Source: Arthrobacter sp. B1I2 (GTDB lineage: Bacteria; Actinomycetota; Actinomycetes; Actinomycetales; Micrococcaceae). From it: DNA of 64,000 nt. The number at the start of each line of letters is the position of its first letter. Position 1 is the first letter of the stretch. The position numbers were made by a program, and so were the translations under genes. The stretch spans positions 186,001 through 250,000 of the forward strand of contig NZ_JAUSYC010000001.1 in assembly GCF_030816485.1 (NCBI RefSeq), read 5' to 3'. Positions 30,301 to 38,453 of the stretch are shown here, one piece after another. Under the pieces are notes generated by a model. It was given only the letters and a program-made list of their open reading frames with translations, made no database searches and was not told the origin of the DNA.

Positions 30301-31581
30301 ATGTCCGCCTTACGAGAATCGCTCGGATTCCTCACAAGCCGCCTCCGCCAGGTCGGCATCTTCGTTGCCCTGATCCTGATCGTCCTGCTGTTCCAGGGGC
30401 TGACCGGCGGGATCCTGCTGGAACCGCAGAACGTCACCAACCTCGTGGTCCAGAACAGCTACATCCTCATCCTGGCCATCGGCATGGTCATGGTGATCAT
30501 TGCCGGGCACATCGACCTGTCCGTCGGGTCCGTTGCCGGGTTCATCGGCGCCGTGGCCGGCGTCATGATCGTCCACTGGGGCTGGCCGTGGTGGGCTGCG
30601 ATTCCCGCCTGCCTGCTGGTCGGCGCCCTCGTCGGCGCCTGGCAGGGCTACTGGATCGCCTACGTGGGGATCCCGGCCTTCATCGTCACGCTGGCGGGCA
30701 TGCTGATCTTCCGCGGACTCACGCTCATCACCCTCAAGAACCAGCAGATCACCCCCTTCCCCGCCGAGCTGCGTGCCCTGGGCGGCGGCTTCCTTCCGGA
30801 TATCTCCGGCGGCACGTCCGTACTGGAGTGGCTCACCGTCATCCTTGGCGTCGGCGCCACAGTGGCTCTGCTGATCCAGGCCTTCAAGGAACGCAGGATC
30901 CGCAGGAAATTCGATCTCGAAAGCGAACCCCTGGTCTGGTTCGTCATCAAGACCGCCTTTACGTCGCTGCTCATGCTCATCATCACTTTCCTGCTGGCGT
31001 CATACCGGGGCACGCCGATCGTCCTGGTGGTCCTGGCCGTGCTGGTGATCGCCTACACCGCCCTGATGAACAACAGCGTCTTCGGGCGCCACACGTACGC
31101 AATCGGCGGCAACCTGCACGCAGCTGAACTGTCAGGCATCAAGACCAAGGCCGTGACGTTCCGGCTCTTCGTGAACATGGGCGTCCTTTCCGCACTGGCA
31201 GGCCTTGTCTTCACCGCCCGGCTCAATTCAGCGCAGCCCGCCGGTGGCACAGGTTTCGAACTGGACTCCATCGCCGCGGCATTCATCGGCGGCGCCGCCG
31301 TCACGGGCGGCATCGGAACCGTCGCCGGAGCGATGATCGGTGGCCTGATCATGGGCGTGCTCAACAATGGCATGTCCATCCTGGGCCTGGGCACCGACTA
31401 CCAGCAGCTCATCAAGGGCCTGGTACTCCTCCTCGCCGTCGGCTTCGACATTTTCAACAAGAACCGCGGTGGGGGCGGTGGCGATCTTGGAAAGCGGTTC
31501 AAGCTGAAGACCTCACCCCCGCCCGCGCAGGAGAAGCCGACGCCGGCGGCCAGCGAAACGGTGGAGGCAGGCGTTAAGTAG
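30301..31581 (+). CDS. mmsB: Sugar ABC transporter permease (MmsB/GguB type)
   Basis: Inner-membrane channel subunit of the sugar importer. The 426-residue protein has about ten helices: VALILIVLLFQGL first, then the EAA-like region (IPAFIVTLAGMLIFRGLTLI) and the conserved AIGGNLHAAELSGIKTKAV and FELDSIAAAFIGGAAVTGGIGTVAG motif of the ribose/xylose permease class. A hydrophilic loop of about 60 residues near the middle is typical of GguB/XylH. It ends with a Pro/Ala-rich tail. It is the third gene of the operon and is followed by a 19-bp stem terminator. Confidence 0.93.
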   Translation: MSALRESLGFLTSRLRQVGIFVALILIVLLFQGLTGGILLEPQNVTNLVVQNSYILILAIGMVMVIIAGHIDLSVGSVAGFIGAVAGVMIVHWGWPWWAAIPACLLVGALVGAWQGYWIAYVGIPAFIVTLAGMLIFRGLTLITLKNQQITPFPAELRALGGGFLPDISGGTSVLEWLTVILGVGATVALLIQAFKERRIRRKFDLESEPLVWFVIKTAFTSLLMLIITFLLASYRGTPIVLVVLAVLVIAYTALMNNSVFGRHTYAIGGNLHAAELSGIKTKAVTFRLFVNMGVLSALAGLVFTARLNSAQPAGGTGFELDSIAAAFIGGAAVTGGIGTVAGAMIGGLIMGVLNNGMSILGLGTDYQQLIKGLVLLLAVGFDIFNKNRGGGGGDLGKRFKLKTSPPPAQEKPTPAASETVEAGVK

Positions 31582-31615
31582 TACCGGCGCGGCCGCTCGG
31601 CGGCCAATGCCGCCT

Positions 31616-31657
31616 GTAGGCCCCGGGGTCCGGACTGGTCCGGACCCCGGGGCCTAC
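31616..31657. terminator. Strong bidirectional terminator after mmsB
   Basis: GTAGGCCCCGGGGTCCGGA (31616-31634) pairs perfectly with TCCGGACCCCGGGGCCTAC (31639-31657): a 19-bp stem with a 4-nt loop CTGG. It lies between the convergent mmsB and MFS genes. It has no long T-run but is by far the strongest hairpin in the region. Confidence 0.8.
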
Positions 31658-31693
31658 ACTTGCGTGCGGCTTGCAGCACCTCTCCGGTGCTGC

Positions 31694-32947
31694 TCAGGGC
31701 GCTGCCGACAAGCCTGTGGCAACATCTGCCGGCGAGCGCCGGCGCCGGCTGAGGAGGATAAAGGGTGCCGCCAGCAGCTGCACCGCGCCGCCCAGGGCCA
31801 GGGATGCGGGATAGCCGTAGACGTCGGCGGCCCTGCCGAGCAGCGGCTGTACCACCACTCCCCCGCTGGACCCCATGAGCGAGGCGAAGCTCAGGACGGT
31901 TGCCCGTTGCTTCGAGCCGATCATGTCATTCAGGTAGGCCTGGCGCACCGGGGTGCCTGCGGAGGCAACCACAGCCCAGAGTGCCAGGAGCACCAGTGCC
32001 AGCCAAAAAATGTTGGTCACCAGGAGCACCACCAGGACCACCGAACTGGTGATGGTGGAAGCGATCAGCACGGTGGTGCGCCGGCGGACGAGTTTCCGGA
32101 CCAGCGGGGCCAGCCAGCCGCCCACGATGTCCGCGCCGGCAACAATGGCGGCCGCCAGGCCCGCGATGGCGTAGGCCTTGGGATCACCGAAGAGCTGCAG
32201 CAGATAGGGCTGGAGGGCGTAGAAGACATAGAATCCCACGCCTTCGGTGAACGGTGCGGCCAGCATCATGTACCTCACCGGCGGGTTCCGAAGGCCGCCG
32301 TCCAGTGACGCCTGGAGGACAGCCCTGGTGGCCTGCAGGGGGTGGGCCGAACGCTCCGGTGTGAAGCCGACGTCGTGCATCAGCAGGAAGGCCACGGCGA
32401 ACATCGCCACCAGCACCGCGACGCGCAGCAGGAACGGCACGCCCAGGTTTGTTGCCTGCGCGATCACGCCGCCGGCCACTGAACCGGCCAGCATGGCGAT
32501 GCCGGAGACCATCTGGCCGCGGCCCAGGACCGCTTCCAGCCCGCCGTCGTAACCGGAAAAGTGCAGGGCGTCCACCAGCCAGGCTTCCACTGCCCCCGAG
32601 AAGAACGTGAAGCCAAGTCCAAGCAGCGCGGACACTGCGGCCCACCACCAGAACGTGGCGGACAGCTGCCACAGCAGGTAATAGAGGTAGGTGGATGCTG
32701 CCAGGGTCACGGTCCCCAGCAGGAAGGACGTGCGGCGCCCCCAGCTGTCGGCAACCACCCCGGTGGGCACCTCAAAGAGCACCATCCCTGCCGTGAAGAA
32801 GGCGTTGGCGGCGAAGGCCTCCAGGTTGCTCAGTCCCGCATCCAGCAGGAACAGCGTGTTGATCCCCCAAATGAACGACGCCGCAAGGGTGTTACCCAGC
32901 GTCAGCGTCAGGTAAATGCTCTGGATCTTTCGTGCTGCGGCGTTCAC
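31694..32947 (-). CDS. MFS transporter, 12-helix, substrate unknown
   Basis: Integral membrane protein of 417 residues with about 12 predicted helices. It begins MNAAARKIQSIYLTLTLGNTLAASFIWGINTLFL; a motif-A-like loop follows helix 2 (FEVPTGVVADSWGRRTSFLLG). The second half has GLAAAIVAGADIVGGWLAPLVRKLVRRRTTVL and a final basic tail. No diagnostic substrate motif is seen; the family of small DHA-type exporters is likely. It is monocistronic, convergent with the mmsB operon, and its stop is 36 bp from the terminator. Confidence 0.8.
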   Translation of the reverse strand: MNAAARKIQSIYLTLTLGNTLAASFIWGINTLFLLDAGLSNLEAFAANAFFTAGMVLFEVPTGVVADSWGRRTSFLLGTVTLAASTYLYYLLWQLSATFWWWAAVSALLGLGFTFFSGAVEAWLVDALHFSGYDGGLEAVLGRGQMVSGIAMLAGSVAGGVIAQATNLGVPFLLRVAVLVAMFAVAFLLMHDVGFTPERSAHPLQATRAVLQASLDGGLRNPPVRYMMLAAPFTEGVGFYVFYALQPYLLQLFGDPKAYAIAGLAAAIVAGADIVGGWLAPLVRKLVRRRTTVLIASTITSSVVLVVLLVTNIFWLALVLLALWAVVASAGTPVRQAYLNDMIGSKQRATVLSFASLMGSSGGVVVQPLLGRAADVYGYPASLALGGAVQLLAAPFILLSRRRRSPADVATGLSAAP

Positions 32948-33001
32948 AGGCGGGCGGCGTTCATTGAAGCTGTTCCTGCACTGGCGGGAAACCAGGCAGG
33001 A

Positions 33002-35182
33002 TCAGGACGGGCTGAAATTCGGGGGAACCGGGTCGTGGCGCAGGTACTGCCGGCGGAACCGCCCGGTGCCTGCCGTCAGGGCGCGCAGTTCCACTGCGTA
33101 CCGCAGGAGTTCCTGGTCCGGCACCTCCGCGCTGATCTCCGTGAGCCCCTCCCCGGACGAAGTGGTGCCGGTAAGGCGTCCCCGCCGGCTGGACAAGTCG
33201 CTCATCACCGCCCCCACGTGTTCGTCGGCAACGCTGATGGACACTGAGGACACCGGCTCCAGCAGCTGGATCCTCCCCGCAGCCGCGGCTTCCCGAAGGG
33301 CCAGCGCCCCTGCCGCCTGGAATGCCGCATCCGACGAATCCACGCTGTGGGCCTTGCCGCCGACCAGGGTCACGCGCAGGTCAACCACGGGAAAACCCGC
33401 AGCGACCCCCTTATCCATCTGGGCCCGGATCCCCTTCTCAATGGACGGGATGAACGTTCCCGGGATGACGCCGCCCACCGTCTTGTCCACGAACTCGAAC
33501 CCGGCCCCGCGCTCCAGCGGTTCCACGTCGATGTCGCACACGGCATACTGGCCGTGGCCGCCGGACTGCTTGACGTGGCGGCCGTGGCCGGCCGCGGATG
33601 CTGCAAAGGTCTCCCGCAGCGGTGTCACCACCTCCACGGTGTGCAGTTTCACGCCCTGTTCCCGCAGCCTGTCCAGGACCACCTCCGCATGTGCTTCGCC
33701 CATGCACCACAGCACCAACTGGTGCGTTTCGGCATTCCTGTCCACCCGCAACGTGGGATCCCCGGCCGCTATCCTGCCCAGGCTGCGGGCAAGGGCGTCC
33801 TCATCGCTGCGGGAATCGGCTTCCACCGCAACCGGCAGCAGCGGTTCGGGCATTTCCCATGTGGCGAGCAGCAGGGGGCTTTCCCGGGCGGAAATGGTGT
33901 CCCCGGTTTCGGCGCTGCCCAGCTTCGCCAGGGCGCCCATGTCCCCGGCCACGCAGTAGGGAACGGGGCGCAGGGTGGCGCCCAGCGGGGAATAGATATG
34001 GGTAACCCGCTCATCGGTGTCGTGGTCCTGGTGGCCGCGGTCAGCCAGGCCGTGGCCGGCCACATGGACCGGCGCGTCCTCCCGGAGCGTCCCGGAGAAG
34101 ACCCGCACCAGGCAGATGCGGCCCAGGAACGGATCGTTGGAGGTTCGCACCACCTCGGCGGCGAGTGGGCCGGCGGGGTCGCAGGACAAGCTTCCCGCGG
34201 GGTTGCCGGCCAGGTCGGTCGTGTCCGGCAGGCCGCGTTCCGCCGGAGCAGGGAATGCGCGCACCAGCAGGTCCAGCAGTTCCGCAGTGCCCAGCCCGGT
34301 CACGGCGGACGTGGGCAGCACCGGAAAGAAGGAACCCCGGGCGACGGCGGTTTCCAGGTCGGCGGCCAGCACTGCGGTGTCGATGTCCTCGCCTTCGAGG
34401 TAGCGGTCCATCAGCGTCTCGTCTTCGCTTTCGGCGATGATCCCCTCGATGAGGGCTCCCCTGGCAAGCCCGGCCGCCGCGCGTTCATCCGGCGCTGCTG
34501 CGCGGACTACTGGTGTTGCATCTCCGGAGGAGTAGTCCGTCACTTCCTGGGACAGCAGGCCTAGGAGGGACAGCGGGCCGGCAGCCTCCCCTGCTGCCTG
34601 CACCGGGACGCACAGCGGCAGGACACCCTCGCCGAACGCCCTCTGGCAGGCGGCCAGGGCGCCGTCGTAATCCGCCCGCGGGTGGTCCATCCGGGTGATC
34701 ACGACGGCGCGCGGCAGCTTCATCTGCCCGCACTCGCCCCAGAGTGCGGTGGTGGTGGCGTCAATCCCATCCACGGCGGAGACCACGAAGAGGGCGGCGT
34801 CCGAGGCCCGAAGACCCGCCCGCAGCTCCCCGATGAAATCCGGGTAGCCCGGTGTATCCAGGAGATTCACCTTGTGGTCGTCCACCATCAGCGGCACCAG
34901 GGACAGCGTGACTGACCGCTGCTGGTGCACCGCCGCGGGGTCGGAATCGCTGACCGTTGATCCCTCCGCGATGGAGCCCTTGCGTGTGATCACGCCGTTG
35001 GCTGCCAGCAGTGCCTCGATCAGCATGGTCTTCCCGGCGCCGGAGTGCCCCACCAGGGCCACGTTCCGGATCCGCGCCGGGTCCTGGACCGCGATGCCGG
35101 CGCCCTGGTCCGCCCGCTTCGAATCAGGCCCGTTCCTGCCACCTGCCGCCCGCGCTGACTCCTTGGTGCTTTTCACCGACAT
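33002..35182 (-). CDS. Elongation factor G-like protein EF-G2
   Basis: Translational GTPase paralogue (726 residues) related to EF-G and the Tet ribosomal protection proteins. It carries a G domain with GHSGAGKT (45-52) and LLDTPGYPDFIGEL (106-119, DTPG as in G3). The NKxD box is replaced by TRMD (162-165: VVITRMDHPRAD). Domains II-V follow, including KTVGGVIPGTFIPSIEKGI and DLSSRRGRLTG. It lacks the effector-loop pattern typical of canonical EF-G (QQRSVTLSLVPL is present instead). Actinobacteria carry such copies in addition to fusA; a role in translocation is not shown, and ribosome rescue or antibiotic protection have been considered. Confidence 0.85.
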   Translation of the reverse strand: MSVKSTKESARAAGGRNGPDSKRADQGAGIAVQDPARIRNVALVGHSGAGKTMLIEALLAANGVITRKGSIAEGSTVSDSDPAAVHQQRSVTLSLVPLMVDDHKVNLLDTPGYPDFIGELRAGLRASDAALFVVSAVDGIDATTTALWGECGQMKLPRAVVITRMDHPRADYDGALAACQRAFGEGVLPLCVPVQAAGEAAGPLSLLGLLSQEVTDYSSGDATPVVRAAAPDERAAAGLARGALIEGIIAESEDETLMDRYLEGEDIDTAVLAADLETAVARGSFFPVLPTSAVTGLGTAELLDLLVRAFPAPAERGLPDTTDLAGNPAGSLSCDPAGPLAAEVVRTSNDPFLGRICLVRVFSGTLREDAPVHVAGHGLADRGHQDHDTDERVTHIYSPLGATLRPVPYCVAGDMGALAKLGSAETGDTISARESPLLLATWEMPEPLLPVAVEADSRSDEDALARSLGRIAAGDPTLRVDRNAETHQLVLWCMGEAHAEVVLDRLREQGVKLHTVEVVTPLRETFAASAAGHGRHVKQSGGHGQYAVCDIDVEPLERGAGFEFVDKTVGGVIPGTFIPSIEKGIRAQMDKGVAAGFPVVDLRVTLVGGKAHSVDSSDAAFQAAGALALREAAAAGRIQLLEPVSSVSISVADEHVGAVMSDLSSRRGRLTGTTSSGEGLTEISAEVPDQELLRYAVELRALTAGTGRFRRQYLRHDPVPPNFSPS

Positions 35183-35266
35183 TGGAACCTCCTGGCATCA
35201 TCGCCGGCCGGACCGGACGTGTCCTCTGATTCGACACCTTGGACGGCGGGACGGCAAGAGCACAGG

Positions 35267-35692
35267 CTATTTGCTGCGGGCTTTGCGGGTGGCGGCGTCG
35301 TTGGCCTTTTGGATGGCCTTCACCAGCTGATCCTTGTCCATCGTCGAGCGGCCTTTGACGTCCAGTTCCTTGGCCAGTTTGTAGAGATGGTCCTTGGGCG
35401 CATTGGCATCGACCCCGCCCGCAGTGGGTTCGGAAGAGCGGACGCCCTGTTCTGCGCGCTTGTCCGACGGGCCGCGTTTTTCCTTGGGCTCCCAGTGGTC
35501 GCCCACCTTCTCGTAGCTGTGCTTCAGGGAGGCGTAGGCTGCGCGGGCCGCCCGTTGTTCGTCCTGGTCATAGGACTCAAGGGCCGAATCGTAGGTCTTG
35601 GCGAACGTGTCCTGGGCTTTCTGCTCAGAACGCTGCAGGGTGGAGGGAAGCTCTTCCTTGCGGGCGTGGTCATTCTTGCCGGTCTTGGGCAT
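35267..35692 (-). CDS. ChaB-domain protein with C-terminal Rho_N/SAP-like segment
   Basis: Small basic protein (141 residues) with an N-terminal ChaB-like region: ELPSTLQRSEQKAQDTFAKTYDSALES, then a central helical part (AAYASLKHSYEKVGDHWEPKEKRGPSDKRAEQG). The C-terminal stretch HLYKLAKELDVKGRSTMDKDQLVKAIQK resembles the Rho_N/SAP-like fold that binds nucleic acid. ChaB was named in E. coli as a cation-transport regulator, but the biochemical role is unclear. The start at 35692 is chosen because AGGAGG lies 9 bp before it, whereas the upstream in-frame ATG at 35701 abuts the AGGAGG. Confidence 0.85.
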   Translation of the reverse strand: MPKTGKNDHARKEELPSTLQRSEQKAQDTFAKTYDSALESYDQDEQRAARAAYASLKHSYEKVGDHWEPKEKRGPSDKRAEQGVRSSEPTAGGVDANAPKDHLYKLAKELDVKGRSTMDKDQLVKAIQKANDAATRKARSK

Positions 35693-35760
35693 GGCACCCA
35701 TCCTCCTTTAGCCAGCACGCTGATTATGTGGATGGATCCAGCTTAGACCCGGAGGTTTTT

Positions 35761-35805
35761 TGGAGCCCCCTGTCGGATTCGAACCGACGACCCCCGCTTT
35801 ACAAG
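35761..35805. other. Far att site of the element: duplicated 3' half of tRNA-Thr
   Basis: 45 bp matching the 3' half of the tRNA-Thr gene at 40051-40095, from the CCA end through TTACAAG, with one mismatch at 35767 (CCC here, CTC in the tRNA). No tRNA 5' half follows, so it is not a gene; it is the displaced copy left by integration into the tRNA. Confidence 0.85.
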
Positions 35806-36232
35806 GAGGAGTATCCCGGGTGTTCCCGGCAGTGCCCTGAACCGGCCTATGACCAGCGATTTTGCAACTGTTGATGTCGAAATCGTACCCGCGTGTTCCC
35901 TGCACTTCCCGTTCAAAGCATGTCGTAAACGTGTCGTCCATGGCGCTGCCCAGTTGCACTGGTCCCTTGCCACCGTTGAGGTCTGGTTACGCGGGCTCCC
36001 TTTGCCTGGACCACGGCAAGGGTGCGCCCAGTGCGTTCTGTGATGCATTTCGGGCGTGAGGTCTTCTCCTAACTAAGATCCCACCCGTCCACCCCTCAAG
36101 CGCGGTACCTCTTTCATCCTTTCGACTCTCAGCGGCGCATACTCGCCATCGGCTCGACTTCCCCCGAGAATCGTCCCGAGCTCAGCCAAGGGCTCACGGT
36201 CGAGCAGCGACGGGTTCTTCTCAAGCATCAAG
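35806..36232. other. Element left end: no clear gene
   Basis: No supportable gene here. It holds the arm-type repeat at 35917-35937 and two CGTGTTCCC-like repeats (about 35817 and 35892). On the minus strand 36073-36333 there is a frame whose C-terminal part (TPQQVGETITLMLEKNPSLL and later DREPLAELGTILGG) looks coding-like, but it overlaps the plus-strand fragment at 36233. I treat it as ambiguous. Confidence 0.5.
35917..35937 (+). repeat. Arm-type direct repeat, left end of element
   Basis: Contains CATGTCGTAAACGTGTCGT, itself an inner repeat of the unit TGTCGT. The same 21 bp recur near the right end with 19 matches, in the same orientation. In tyrosine-integrase systems such repeats are arm sites for the integrase N-terminal domain, located on both sides of the core inside the element. 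Confidence 0.6.
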
Positions 36233-36547
36233 GTGATGGTCTCCCCGACCTGCTGCGGCGTAAGTGCCGCGCAGATGGTAGCGGGACAGGTTGTCAAGAA
36301 ATTGCCGCAGAGGGCACTCATGCAGGGGGTCATTTACCCGATCGTGAAGAAGGTTGCAGGTTACCTTGGCGTGCAGATGTCCAAACAGATATTCGCGAAG
36401 GGGGTCGCTAAGGCTGTCCCTGTCGTCGGGGCCGTGATGTCCGGCGGTGTTACCTTGGCAAGCTACCTTGCCATGTGCAAGCGGCTGAAGAATCACCTCT
36501 CCAGCCTTGAGCTCGCGAAGGAGCGTAGCACCGACGTATCGGTTTAA
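36233..36547 (+). pseudogene. Fragment of a glycine-rich membrane-associated hypothetical gene
   Basis: The frame starting at the GTG 36233 encodes 104 residues with a clear coding-like middle: LPQRALMQGVIYPIVKKVAGYLGVQMSKQIF and then AKGVAKAVPVVGAVMSGGVTLASYLAMCKRLKNHL. The Gly/Ala/Val-rich segment between basic helices resembles the C-terminal part of EcsC-like or related membrane-associated actinobacterial proteins. Family is not certain. It has no credible N-terminal portion: the upstream in-frame sequence is Ser-rich and non-coding-like, so the gene is probably truncated. It has no partner nearby. Low-confidence remnant. Confidence 0.45.
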
Positions 36548-36655
36548 AGGTTCCGGCCGATGGTGGTGGCCCGGCCCGGATCGTCGGCATAGAATTCACG
36601 GACCCGGCCGCGGACGGATGCTTCGTCAAGGCCGCGGGCCGGCCCCGGTGGACCC

Positions 36656-37065
36656 CCGCATGTCAGGCACCAAACCCTGCTGCTCGACGGCAACGGCATT
36701 CCGGTGGGCACCGTGCTCGCGGCAGCGAACCGCCACGACTCCCCGCTACTGCGGCCCACGCTGGAACGGCTCGGCCGGTTCGACTTCCGCCTGCCTCCGG
36801 TGATCACCGAGCACCTGCGCGCCGGCTACGACGCGGCCAAAACCCGCGGCCTGCTCGACGAATTCGGCTTTGAGGCCGAGGTCGCCACCATGGGCAAGCT
36901 CGCCATCTGCACCGGGCGGCGCATTGGCGCCAGCGACGCGTTCGTCGCCCTGGCCAACGAGATCAACACCGTCCGGCGCCTGATCCGCGACGTCTGGACC
37001 ACTAACCGCTGGGACACCCGGCCCGCAGGCCGTCCCCAACCCAGCGGCGGAGCAGCTAAGACGCT
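36656..37065 (+). pseudogene. IS5-like transposase remnant with internal deletion
   Basis: A plus-strand frame reads TLLLDGNGIPVGTVLAAANRHD, then RAGYDAAKTRGLLDEFG, typical of the DDE transposases of the IS5 group. It jumps from FGFEAEVAT to MGKLAICTGRR and ends with VALANEINTVRRLIRDVWTT followed by NRWDTRP. The segment between FEAEVA and GKLAICT, which should carry the catalytic glutamate (a HSWMN-type motif), is missing. The N-terminal part is also absent. It is thus a dead fragment. No terminal inverted repeats or target duplication could be located. The reading frame continues past 37065 only as the antisense of the DUF6994 gene. Confidence 0.75.
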
Positions 37066-37873
37066 ACTGGCGGACCTCAATCTCGGGGTGGTTCTCTATG
37101 ACCCACTCAGCCATCCGACGATTCCGTGCCGCGATGAACTCCAGCGTGGCCTCCCGGTACGTTACGTACTCGTCTTTTGTGGCCGGCATCCCGGAACGCT
37201 TGAAGTTGTCGAAGGGCAGGTAGAACCGAACCTCTTCGTAGTCGGGCGTCACGAGGTCTTGAAAGTGGAAGAAGTCCACGAACTCTTTAAATCCGTCGAA
37301 GAATGCAAAGAAGTCCGCGTACGCGTTGATGACATGGGCTAGTGGGCTCTCCGGTTCTCCTGCGTAATGACGCCGGATGCACTCCAGGGTCAGATCCATC
37401 CGGTCGGCGATGAGCGACCTGAGCCCCCTCGCCTGGTTCATCGTGGGTCGGTCCTTCTTCCTGACGGGCCAGATCATCGCACTGCCGATGGTGTACGGCG
37501 GCTTCAGGTAGCGGGACCGCTCGTCCTCGTTCAGCGAGGCGATGGCTTTCGCCAGAGACGCCGTACGTGCCCGGCCGGTGTAGGAGTGCGTGATGGCGTC
37601 ACTGCCGTACCAATGCCTCGCCTCGGAGGGGTCAGTGAAGATGAGGTAGCCGTCCGTACGCTTCGGCGGCGCGGTCGGTTCGAAGAGGACGCCGGATTTT
37701 AGCGTCTTGGTCCACAGCAGCTGATGGTCCGCCCGGAGCTTTGGACTGTGCGAATCCGGGTCGCGTTGCTTTGGGGTGCCGGAGTCGGAGTCCGGCGGGG
37801 AGCCGGCGTTGCCCGGTTTGGTCTTAGCAGCGGTGTCGGTCATGTAGTCGAATGAAGTATCAAAGACGCGCAT
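37064..37873 (-). CDS. DUF6994 family protein (cargo of the element)
   Basis: The 269-residue protein begins MRVFDTSFDYMTDTAAKTK. A Ser/Asp/Pro/Lys-rich stretch leads to SPKLRADHQLLWTKTLKSGVLFE, then YTIGSAMIWPVRK, TMNQARGLRSLIADRMDLTLECIRRHYAGEPESPL and YADFFAFFDGFKEFVDFFHFQDLV, ending with FIAARNRRMAEWV. This matches what I recall of DUF6994. The conserved opening FDTSFDY favours the ATG at 37873 over the in-frame TTG at 37897. No catalytic motif is evident. It is the only intact cargo gene of the element. An inverted repeat (CATCGTCG / CGACGATG, 37915-37935) lies before it. Function unknown; association with mobile elements is consistent with, but does not prove, a defence or stress role. 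Confidence 0.8.
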   Translation of the reverse strand: MRVFDTSFDYMTDTAAKTKPGNAGSPPDSDSGTPKQRDPDSHSPKLRADHQLLWTKTLKSGVLFEPTAPPKRTDGYLIFTDPSEARHWYGSDAITHSYTGRARTASLAKAIASLNEDERSRYLKPPYTIGSAMIWPVRKKDRPTMNQARGLRSLIADRMDLTLECIRRHYAGEPESPLAHVINAYADFFAFFDGFKEFVDFFHFQDLVTPDYEEVRFYLPFDNFKRSGMPATKDEYVTYREATLEFIAARNRRMAEWVIENHPEIEVRQ

Positions 37874-37914
37874 TTTCGAAGTGTATGCGCTCGTCAAGTA
37901 TTTTCAGGCAGTTT

Positions 37915-37935
37915 CATCGTCGGTATTCGACGATG
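37915..37935 (-). promoter_or_regulatory. Inverted repeat upstream of the DUF6994 gene
   Basis: CATCGTCG (37915-37922) and CGACGATG (37928-37935) are perfect 8-bp inverted repeats with a 5-bp spacer, 42 bp before the DUF6994 ATG. The size and place fit an operator. No regulator gene is in the element besides the HTH gene near the integrase. Confidence 0.4.
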
Positions 37936-38453
37936 CCGGTAAGGGTTCACGACCGCAAGCTTGATGGGGTGCCGATGGGGCCGCCGAGGTCCGGGGCCCG
38001 CATTGACAGTGGGACGTTGTGGTTCTCCCAAGCCTCGATGTAGTCCATGACCAGGGTTCTAGAACAATCACATGGTTATCGGACCCTGTGCCTACATTGA
38101 TAAATCCGGTGCGGCCTCACCTAGTGGCGGAACCTCTTAGACGCTCGCGAGATTCCCCTTCTCCCATTGCTTGCACTGGCTACAAAAGGCCGCCCTCGGT
38201 AAGAAGGGCGGCCCTTTTCGGTGACGGGCAAGTTCTTGCTTGGTGCTTGACGATCACCAAGACCGCGAAGAACACGGTGGTCAACGCAGGCGGCAGGGTG
38301 ACGGCCCGTGCTACGTCCTGCTGCGAGCTGAGGATAATAAGTAGTGGAGAACGCTTGGCTTCCGGTCTTCCCGCAGATCCTCTGTGAATGGTGGCACGAT
38401 CCTCCCCGCCGCGAATGCGGGATCGAGGAGCGCACCACCTTTTCGCCCGGGCT
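37936..38453. other. Non-coding stretch of the element
   Basis: No supportable gene on either strand in this 518-bp stretch. It contains GTTCTAGAAC (near 38056), and a clear bidirectional hairpin at 38184-38218. A short transcript ending at that hairpin is possible but unproven. Confidence 0.5.
38184..38218. terminator. Bidirectional terminator inside the element
   Basis: AAAAGGCCGCCCT and AGGGCGGCCCTTTT (38205-38218) form a long stem with one bulged G, an A-run before and a T-run after. It works as a terminator on either strand. It is about 235 bp beyond the integrase stop in the minus direction. Confidence 0.85.

Noticed and set aside
35761-35820. A second tRNA-Thr gene
   Set aside because: Only the 3' half from TTACAAG to CCA is present; the 5' half and D arm are missing. 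It is an integration duplicate.
37065-37342. Extension of the transposase frame to 37342
   Set aside because: After NRWDTRP the frame runs antisense through the DUF6994 gene, which has strong coding features.
38040-38200. tmRNA or a further tRNA near the element's hairpin
   Set aside because: There is no GGTTCGA-type T arm or CCA end; only the terminator-like hairpin is clear.
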